A stretch of DNA of 64,000 nucleotides, taken from NCBI GenBank assembly GCA_037903475.1, contig JBAJFG010000563.1, positions 682,001 to 746,000 of the forward strand, written 5' to 3'. Below are positions 37,901 through 46,658 of this stretch, piece by piece. Numbering within the stretch: position 1 is the first letter of the stretch; every line of letters begins with the position of its first letter. This DNA comes from Ancylostoma caninum (Eukaryota > Nematoda > Chromadorea > Rhabditida > Ancylostomatidae). The notes under the pieces were generated by a model that saw only the letters and a list, made by a program, of their open reading frames with translations, did not search any database and had not been told where the DNA came from. Position numbers and translations under genes: made by a program.

Positions 37901-39927
37901 GAACAAGCAAAAGGGTAGTGGGTACTTCACCATCCTGAACGAGTAAATAACAGAATGGACGAATAATAGTTTCTTTACAACTCCATACTTACCAATCTCG
38001 GAGGCTGACTATCTACAACCAGAGTGCTAATGATTCTTTCTGCAAAATCGAGTCCCGATATCGGAATAGTGCATAATGCATCCATAGCGACAAACTGATG
38101 CGTCAACGGCATTATCAAACGACGGCTGAAAATTTCGGTTTTCATTTTGTGTTCAAGCCGCATCAAACTATGCGAAGAGCATAGGAACTTACCTAGAATA
38201 CGTAGCAAGGCCGCGCACACGGAATGTCTCATATGGCATATACTTCCTGGTCGCCTTCAAAGAAGATTTGCCAAAAAAAGTGGGAAAATATGAAGTTGAT
38301 GCGATGCCCATACCGAACGGATAAGCGCCCGCACAGCATCATAATCGTAACGAGAAGATCCAGCCACACCGCCAAGCTCCATAGCAGACAACGTGTTAAC
38401 TATGTGAACGTTCTTCTGCCGATGCTTTGAGTGAAGGTGGAACTTCTCCACTGACTCCAGCAGTTGACGGGAAAACTTAAAACTTTGAATTATGAATGCA
38501 GTAATACGCTCTATGAGGAAACCCTCCTCTACGGATCCATCATTTGAAAAATGTGCATTTCAACGAAATTCAGTTCTAAATAAACAATACAAGTCATTTG
38601 GGCAGGAGGTGGATGGAAAGACTTGGCCAGGAGGTGGATAAAAAGACTCATTGAGCAGCTATCAAATTCAACTATAGAAGTATGTTCAACTCCATATAAA
38701 CACATGGAGAGAAGTGTAACAGTTGCATTAAGGTAATAATGCACAGGTTGCGGCAGCAGGCACCCCTCTGTGGGGCTGCCGCTTCGTTATCTCGATAAGA
38801 TAGAGCTATTAACAGGTGCTCCCACAAGGTTCTGGAGACTGGAGACCGCTCCCCCATACCCCACTTAACCCTCTAAGCTCATGATCAGCTGCAAACTCAA
38901 TTCTTTCAAGCGAATAGTTTGAGCATTACCATAACGGCCACTTCATGAAATATTTTCAGGCACTGAAGAATCAGGCTCACTATAACCAAAAGCACATCTG
39001 TGACTACATATCATATAAATATCCACGCTCCTCCCCCCCACCCCACCTCCAATCGGATGAGCGAGTCACAGCGAACACAGCGAATGTACAATGGTCTGAG
39101 GTAAAACGCAGACAACAGAGGCCAGCTTCGCATGACAGGAGTTCATTTGGGTTTTCTCCATGTTAATACCTGCTCTAGTTCAAACCATGGGGCAATGCGC
39201 AACATGAAACAAAACACGAATGCACAGAAATACACTAATGAGTTATCTGTCTCCCGCCGTCTATAGTAGGTTCCACTGGAAACGATAGTTAGAGAAGCTA
39301 TTTAGATAGTTAGAGAAGCGCCAGAGAAGAAAAGGGCGAAGGAAGGTGCGCAGCAACTGGAGAGGGTGGCTAGAAAAGCATACAACGTATACTACTCAAC
39401 CATCGTCGCGTTTGAGACACACTATAACAGCAATCCACGGAAGCCAAACGTTACAGCGTTCACAGAACAATTCAAATCCGTTTGTAATCTTTCCTGAGCG
39501 CTAATTCTGCATGAGATATTGCATATACATACAGGAAGCTCCAAATGTCCGCAGTCAAGGGGGGCGTGGCCACTTCGCGGCTTTAGGCAGAGACACAGGC
39601 GCTCTGCGTGCTGCCACCGGTTGTCTGCAGAGTCAGAGAAGCCAGAGGCAGCGTAGAGAGCGCGTGCGTCTGGTCAAACAGCCGCGCCGTGGCCACGCCC
39701 CTCTTGACTGCGGACATTTGGAGCTTTCTGTAGTTGTCCTGTTAATAGCAGCAATAACAACGTGCCCAGAAAAGATCCTTCACAGACCCGATCTGCTGGT
39801 TGATCACCAGGAATTTACCTCGCAAGCAACAGTAGTAACTTTTGAAAAGTTGTAGAAAAAATACCTTCTCTGCTGTGGTCTCATGGCTCATAAGTGACGA
39901 ATGGGGGCGCTCATCCGAGGCAAACAT
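34921..39927 (-). CDS. DCAF17: DCAF17-like protein, probable CUL4-DDB1 associated factor
   Basis: Exons, 5' to 3' on the minus strand: 39927-39865, 38475-38314, 38254-38193, 38125-37993, 37934-37810, 37736-37663, 37442-37354, 37139-36984, 36846-36741, 36708-36696, 36648-36579, 36511-36366, 36103-36081, 35965-35598, 35527-35390, 35031-34921. The phases all close to give 612 residues. The 13-nt exon 10 and 23-nt exon 13 are required to keep frame. Resemblance to DCAF17 runs in order: LLLVLSNLGRLRF...TGE (about 148-165), SIAVFEIQP (about 216), TLYSFDEIYRE (to 288), GFNVKLNKKPKKLLDIKG, and a C-terminal strand-rich part (DPDWITLIISIRG). DCAF17 proteins are predicted beta-propellers that act as substrate receptors of CUL4-DDB1 ubiquitin ligases. 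The C-terminal tail is strongly basic (SRKQRRKQRAARALDR). TTTTCAG lies directly before the ATG, fitting trans-splicing from an operon with ufd-3. The family call rests on recalled similarity and is moderate; exon 13 and the AAG-type acceptors are the weakest parts. Confidence 0.6.
39532..39730. mobile_element. 199-bp TIR MITE flanked by TA (family D)
   Basis: The left end CAGGAAGCTCCAAATGTCCG is inverted at the right end (CGGACATTTGGAGCTTTCTG); the TIR extends about 48 bp through CAGTCAAG and GGCGTGGCCAC. TA dinucleotides abut both ends (39530-39531 and 39731-39732), as expected for a TA target duplication. It sits in the upstream part of intron 1 of the DCAF17-like gene. Confidence 0.8.
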
Positions 39928-40265
39928 CTGAAAATCATTCCCTTCTTTCACTCACATCCCCTATATCAAGCACTACTATTTTGGAGTGAGATCGAAACAT
40001 AAAAAGTGTTTCACATCGAGATGAAAAGGACTCTTCACCTCCACTATGTAGCTGTAGAACATCAAATAAATATACTTTATACAGCATTACTTAACAATCA
40101 CCTTGTGCACATAAAAATCACGCAAAAGAAAACGTTTCAAAAACACTAGTGCCCTTCACAAAGCTCTAAATCGAGCAGATGAAGCAGTAGGCTAAAACAT
40201 GAGGCCCGTGAGTGATGAAAAAAAAAACTATTACAATAGGAGAAGGTTAACTGTACAGGAGAAAC
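39928..40265 (-). promoter_or_regulatory. Short gap between ufd-3 and the DCAF17-like gene: candidate operon junction
   Basis: The ufd-3 stop (40266) and the next start codon (39927) on the same strand are separated by 338 bp. A 3' splice-site-like GATTTTCAG ends exactly at the downstream ATG, with a T-rich region before it. In nematodes this is the layout for polycistronic transcription with SL2-type trans-splicing. No leader RNA can be seen in genomic DNA, so this is inference. Confidence 0.55.
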
Positions 40266-43200
40266 TTAAATAGCATAAATCATTTCAGCGATATCTCTTG
40301 CAACATTCTTCCCTCTTTCATCAACAACTGCATCCTTCATTCGATTCACAATGCTCAGCATATTTCTGGACTTCGCGAGCTGCAAAGAGAGGATTATGCA
40401 ACCGTACACAACGAAACATTCGTTGTTTTTTTTTTTTTGAAAACGTTTTTATTACAAACAACTTGAAAGGAGTAGATTAGTAGTTTTTTCTAAGGAATAT
40501 AATGTGTCAGGCCTGAGATGCCAACGATGATTGAGAAAGTCGAGAAGAACTTGCGTTTGCAAGCTAAAACTAATAGATTGGTCTAAACTCACCGCAATGA
40601 CGGTAGCGTCACCCCACATCAACGTGACAATTGCTTGCAGCAAACGAATCATTGCAGCTTCATTGAGAGAACCGAAAGAAGTGAATGAACTGTATTTTTC
40701 TTCGCACACCTTAAAAGAAGGGAATGTCAACATTTACGAAACGCGACTGTATACGCGAATATGAAAACGAAGATCGTTACTTTTATGATAGCACGAATCG
40801 CATCTTCACGTGGGCCCAATTCAGCAACTTTTTCAGATCGATTCAACAAGAGCAGACTCCAGTTCGCAAGTGCTGACGCGGCTGCTAACTATAAACAACG
40901 AGTGCATGAAAGGTAAACAGAGAATGAAGGTTGCACGTACCTGAAGTGCTGCTTTGCTGCTTCCCAGTTGATTTGCCACAATTGTGAACAATGTTTGAAA
41001 ATCATGTGAAAGCATTTCACGGCCGCACTTATGAACAAACGCATTGGTCATGGATCGACACACAAGGATACCGATGGCATCTGGAGGTTCGCTAAGAAGA
41101 AGGGCAGAAAGACGTTGCTGAGTGTTCTCTCCTCGTAACTAAAATATCTCACCTGCTAGAAGGAAAAGAAGAAAGAAAATGTACAAATTTGTGCAATTAC
41201 GCTATCATATAGTGCTGACCTTCATATCGCAAAAGTACGAGTTGAGGGTTTCATCTAAAAGAGCTACTCGAAATACGTCCAGAATAGGGACCAAGTCTCC
41301 TATTTCCCATTGCAATCCTGTTTCGAGTGCCGTGGCAATCAAATCACAATCAGAACTTCCTCCAGATCCAGACATTAGGCGCTGGATCGCTGCCAACTGA
41401 AATTAGGATATCGTAACGATAAACGGATCCCACTGATCTCAGTTAAGAACTCACTTGTTCCTCGTTCAGCTTTAGAGCTGTCTGCTTGTTATTCACCTCG
41501 ACTAGTTTCGCAAGAGCTTTGGCGCTTAGCTGTTCGACTCCAAACCGATAGTAGCTTGCCATCGGCACGAGTTCACCGCGTGGTCTTTTCTTATCCTGGG
41601 GTAGACATGCGTTAGGAATAACGTCACCGGAAGCTGAGCCTGGTTTGTATCTGCAATTCATTGCACTGAAATCCTGATGATATCTGTTAGCGGTGACAAA
41701 AAATATTCTTGGGAATAAATAATGTGATTACAAGGTGGTGTAAGAAAAACACGCCAAACAACGAAATAACGGAAAAGACTTCATGGAATCCTGGCATTGA
41801 TTAGTTGTGAAATCACCAATGTAATTGCTACCTGGTAAACTCACCTTCCGCTACTTGTAAATGGATCTCCAGCGCTGGCCGCAGTAAAATCACCACGCGC
41901 TTGTCCTGGAATATATCGCCCTTCGCCGGTCAGTGGATCAGCGCCACCATTAGACGACAATGTGTCTGGTTGACCCGGAACGTATCGACCAGTACCTATA
42001 AAGTGTTTCTGATACTCATATATGTACAATCTCACACATAATGATGGACTATAAGGAATGTGACGAGGTATCTAAAGATGCAGTTAACTAGTACGAGGAT
42101 CCCCGAACATGAAGCAGTGAGAAAGCACATTAGTTCTCTACGAGGACATACTCCAGTCATCTTTTTTTTTTTTTTTGAAATTGTGGGTACTAATCATGTG
42201 GTATTTACTTCAAAAGGTGACGAAAATAAATGTACAGTGGACGTTAATGGCGGTGGCCCATCTGCGGCCTCGAGAAGTATGCCGCGCAACCGCGCCGTGC
42301 GCGTCGTAAACGATGTTTTCTGCTGCTGTTATGCTATATCTACCTTTCTACCCGATTTTGAGGATTTTTGACCGCGTCGGGAAGAAATGAACTAGAAATA
42401 GCATTCTGGCAGCAGATGACAGCGTTCCCGGTGCGCGCGGCGCTGTCGCGCTGCATACTTCTCGAGGCCGCGGATGGGCCACCGCCACTGACGTCCACTG
42501 TAGATAGTGATTCACAGTACTACCGAAACAGGAACAGAATTGCATTAGGACAAAAGAGGATGAGAGAACACTTTTAACACTGTAGAATTGGATTCACAAG
42601 CGGAGGTCACATTAACAAATCAAAGTGAGCTTTTCACTCCAGATGAATCTTCGAAAACAAACGATTATGAACAACAAACGCGAAAAGATATAAATTGAGA
42701 TAGGATCCTCCTATATAATAAAAATGAATACTGACTGTTTTGAGGCAATACTAACCTGTAAATGGATCATAGAACTGAGCGGACTTGCCAGTCGTGGTTG
42801 CACCAGTTTGAGATCTCAACAATCCCGAAACCTAAACGCACGAGCAATGCTTGTGATATAGGAAAGAAGAGCGAAATCTGTTACGAATGAGGGACACACC
42901 TTAGCAAGGAAGGAGATAGGTAAATTATGCTTTTCCACAAATCTCTGAGCAGCAACATCAGGATCTTCGCTCAGATTGTAAGGAAGACGCAGCTTCCTTC
43001 CATCGTCAACAGTGACATCGAAAGCGAAGTCGTACTCCTAGAAAAACAAGCTGGCCCGGTGAAAACACTTCATGAGAAGAAGAACAAGTTAGTTGTTCCT
43101 ACAAACCTCTCCATCCACCATAACTCTCTGTGTTGGTTGCACTTTATGCTGCTTCAACGCAGCAGCAGCAGCTTCTGGGACATGAGCCTTGATGTATTCC

Positions 43201-45410
43201 GTTATTTCGTTCAAATACGAAGCAGGAAGGTTGTAATCCTCAAAACATAACAATGATACACAGGTACAATTACCGTAATCTCGCCCCAATGTATGTTGAC
43301 ATGCAAGTTGCACAAGCACCAAAAATCACCTGTATGAACTTCTCAGCTGCCAAAGTCGGATCAGTACCTTTCTTATACCGGAGTTCCATATTCGGAGCAC
43401 CGTCGTCAAGCGATACTTTGATTACTACTGTTTCATTGGCCTGAAAGATCAAAATAAGACTAAACAATTGACATAATGATGGAATATATTATTGTTCTAC
43501 CTGACGTTCCTTCCTTTCCAATTCTTTGGCAACTTTAACAGCAACGGCATCTTCATATGCAGCCGCTACTTCTGCAGATGCTTTTCGGTTCTTTTCTTGG
43601 GTGAAGACATAGATTCGACCATCACTATAAAAGCAGAAAGCCAATATGTAAGACAAATTAAATACAAAATGTTAACTAAGAATAAATTAAGTGTTAAATA
43701 TAAACTAAGACGATTTGTTTAGAGACTACCTTCACAAAACCATTTCAAAATAAGTTATCTGTTCATAAAATATAGTCGACTAAAGATATTTGTAAGGTAA
43801 TGTCGTGATAAAGGAATCTTCATAGAGTAAAATATCTGACCTGGCTGCACAAGCGATATCACCGTTTTGGAGTCCTCTTACAGCCCAGAGTGTCAACGCA
43901 GGGGATTGAATTAATTGACCATGAGAAAGGCTTCAAAAGTAGTAGTTTACAATGCAAAGAATAACATCAGAACTTCACTATGGAAAAAGAGAGTCTGCCA
44001 TCCTCACCTCAGCTGCCCATCGCGAGTACTCTGATTCCAGATTTCAACGTATCCACCTTCGCTACACGACACCAATTGAGAATCGACGAGGGCTAAGCTG
44101 AACAACACTAGAAATAAGAAGAATATGAAGGAAATAAAGATCTAATTGGAATAATACACGAACGAAACTCACTCAAATATGAACTCGTCTTGTACTGAAG
44201 CGAATTTCCCGAGACAAACACCAGTTTCAGTGTGCCATAATCTTATAGTGGCATCATTAGCAGCTGATAGAAACCTTTCAGGGGATAGGACAAGTAGCGC
44301 ACGAACAACATCAGTATGACCTGTAAATGAATGTTATAATAACCAATCAAGCGAGATCTGTAACAATAATGGTTCTGTACGGAAATGGAATGGTTAAAGA
44401 GGGTCAGGAGACCTTGCAAAAGGATATTCAAAAAAAAAAGAAGAAATCAGTGGATGAAGTAATGGTGAAAACTCATACCTGTGAATGTTCTGACTTCGTT
44501 GTCATCACGCCAAAGTTTAATCGTCTTATCGGCACTTCCCGACAAGTAATATCCGGGTGATGCCTCAATTGCCGCCAGGGCCCAAACTGACAACTTGTGA
44601 CCATTCAAAAGAAGAGCCTAGAACGCGAATCAACAAACTGAGTACTAGTCCAACTATTGTTCTATAAAACAGTGATACCGGAAATTCTGGTGCTCCTAGT
44701 TCTTTGATGGGCCAGACAATAACATTGTTATCCCAGGATCCACTCAGCAAGATATGATTCTTTTCATCAACATAGAGACAACACACTAAACAAAATGAAA
44801 TTGTTCGGAACAATAGGAAAACAAGAGAGCTGCAGATATGAACATCGCAAGATACTTACCATTAGAGGAGTGCTGTGTTAGTACGGTTAATGGCTCAGGT
44901 GACCCAGAGCCGTAAACGGCTATTGAGCCATCTTTTCTACCCACGAAAACTCGCCATCCGTCTGGTGACTCATAATATCCTATTGAATTCACTGCTAGTC
45001 CCTTTGGCTGAGGAAAAGCAAGAGTTTCAGAGAATTCTCCGCCTCTGAAATAGAAGAAATATTAATGGTACCGATATATGCTGGGATCAAACTGCTTAGG
45101 GTTCCATGAGCAACAGTTCTCTAACTAGAACATGTGTAATCAACTTAGGTTGGAATTAGTTGCAGAACTATGACAAAAGCGCAAAGAAACTAGATTCTAT
45201 ATGGCAATCTTTCGAGAAAAAGTGGAGATGTACAAAACAACTTCAATACCTTTTGCTCCAGAATTTCACGGTTTCATCCCGTCCTCCAGAAATAATAACT
45301 CCTGCTGAGGTGGATGTGAGACATTTGACATCAGCTTTGTGAGCGTCTATTACCCTGCTGAGGTAAAATTCATCGCCTTCCGTGGCGTCAGCCATTTCGA
45401 CGTCAGTCAT
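40266..45410 (-). CDS. ufd-3: UFD-3/PLAA, ubiquitin-binding cofactor of CDC48/p97
   Basis: Nineteen exons on the minus strand: 45410-45250, 45044-44860, 44785-44679, 44617-44479, 44320-44173, 44097-44008, 43930-43841, 43624-43501, 43440-43330, 43238-43107, 43037-42900, 42831-42756, 41995-41845, 41650-41455, 41396-41220, 41138-40941, 40888-40781, 40709-40593, 40379-40266. The total is 853 residues, all in phase. PLAA proteins (yeast Doa1/Ufd3) bind ubiquitin and recruit p97/CDC48, acting in ubiquitin homeostasis, mitochondrial protein quality control and lysophagy. Order: WD40 propeller (about 20-345; SGGRDETVKFW, SGSWDNNVIVW, SGSADKTIKLW, SAANDATIRLW), PFU ubiquitin-binding region (about 350-500), three DPFTGxGRYxPG linker repeats (about 497-560), then the helical PUL domain (to 853) that binds CDC48. 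TTCAG lies 6 nt before the ATG, a likely trans-splice acceptor. An oddity is a second PFU-like segment, described under findings. Intron 12 carries a MITE. Confidence 0.93.
42235..42500. mobile_element. Family A MITE, full-length copy in ufd-3 intron 12
   Basis: The left end CAGTGGACGTTAATGGCGGT and right end, reversed, CAGTGGACGTCAGTGGCGGT form TIRs of about 45 bp that continue through GGCCCATC and GCGGCCTCGAGAAG. TA flanks both ends (42233-42234 and 42501-42502). The element is 266 bp with no coding capacity. Confidence 0.85.
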
Positions 45411-45663
45411 GGCGACCTGAAGACCGTTCTCTAGGAATTGAGAAATCCAAATGGATGCGACGCATACAGAGAATATGGTTGCACAATACTCATACGATTT
45501 CTCTGCAGATGAGAACAAAACCTTGAAAAATCATGGAGGATCGCAATGAGTACAAGAGCAGATACGAGGAAATTTTACTATGGCATTATCAAAGGAAATT
45601 CACTGCAAAAATGGAAGACTGCAATTTCTACTAGAGAGAAATAGCACTATTATCAGTAAGTCG
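45411..45663. other. 5' flank of ufd-3
   Basis: The frame of ufd-3 stays open upstream to 45518, but the TTCAG acceptor 6 nt before the ATG argues that this is outron. This is one side of the 1.25-kb divergent region shared with CCDC93. Confidence 0.45.
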
Positions 45664-45944
45664 CAGTGGCGGACGCAGAAAGTGGGCGGGAGGGGGGGCG
45701 TGGGAAGAAAAGTGGGGTCTCCGCCGTTTTGGGGACCCAGGCGGAAAATAAAATTAATAATAATATTAATTATAATAATAAACAATAAATAAAAAATATA
45801 TTAAAAATAATAATAAAAATAAACAATTCAAAATAAACTAACACAAGATTTTTATTTGTATTGTAAAGTAATTTCGAAAATTTGGCGACCCATTCTCGGG
45901 GGGGGGCGCCCCCCCCCCCCCCCCCCCCCCTGCGTCCGCCACTG
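45664..45944. mobile_element. hAT-type MITE (family C) with perfect 8-bp target duplication
   Basis: TIRs CAGTGGCGGACGCAGA (left) and CTGCGTCCGCCACTG (right) bound a 281-bp element. It is flanked by exact direct repeats GTAAGTCG at 45656-45663 and 45945-45952. An 8-bp duplication is the hallmark of the hAT superfamily. The interior has an A/T-rich centre and a run of 22 C (45909-45930) next to a G-run. It lies between the divergent ufd-3 and CCDC93 genes. Confidence 0.92.
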
Positions 45945-45952
45945 GTAAGTCG

Positions 45953-46658
45953 GTATTCTAGGCATGAATCCAATATTTTGATGAACGATGAAACTTCAGT
46001 GATTTTATTTTGGGAGAGCATCATCTCTAGATCGTAAATTGTTGTGATATAGCAATGGAAGTTATTCCGCGTAACAAATATTATGAATTAGATATACGAT
46101 GGATTCTGCATATTGACGCTTTACGAGACATTATTTTCCAAGTTGACGAATCTATAAATTAACAACTCCAAACTTTTAATTAAGCTTCGAAAACCTAAAC
46201 CTGATTCAGGCTAATTCCGGACGACAAAACCTCCGACTGAACCTCACGCCCTACGAGGCAGCACTATTTCGAAAGCAGCGATTGAATGATACTCGTAGGA
46301 TTTCGTGAAAAAAAAAGGCCGCCAATACCGTGAGCATGTTGCCCTCTCATAACATTTCATTAATACCAATGTTTTTTAGATGAAAAACATTGAGATACAC
46401 GAAAAAAGGGCACACATAAAACTATGAGAATGACAAATAGTCTTTTTCAAAAATCGTAATCATTCCATGTATTGGGTGTAGCTGCAGAGAGAACGCTTTA
46501 CTTGACGAGTTATCCGGAAACTAGGGGTCATCGGGGGGTACCCGCATGAAAATTCTGCATTGCGTTCTCACCATTGTCCATAAAAGTTTGTTCCACTCAT
46601 TCAGTTTCTCTTATGCTTCTTCTTTATAGATCTTCTTTTATAGATTATTCTTAATGCA
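45953..46658 (+). promoter_or_regulatory. 5' flank of the CCDC93-like gene
   Basis: There is no coding exon for the missing CCDC93 N-terminus here. TTTTATAG at about 46637-46644, just before the start, is a possible cis or trans 3' splice site. Confidence 0.4.

Noticed and set aside
38672..38857. Possible additional exon of the DCAF17-like gene on the minus strand
   Set aside because: Joining 39865 directly to 38475 is already in phase; this segment lacks a matching donor/acceptor pair.
45411..45518. Upstream in-frame start for UFD-3
   Set aside because: A TTCAG acceptor lies 6 nt before the ATG at 45410, and the extra residues are hydrophobic and unlike the family N-terminus.
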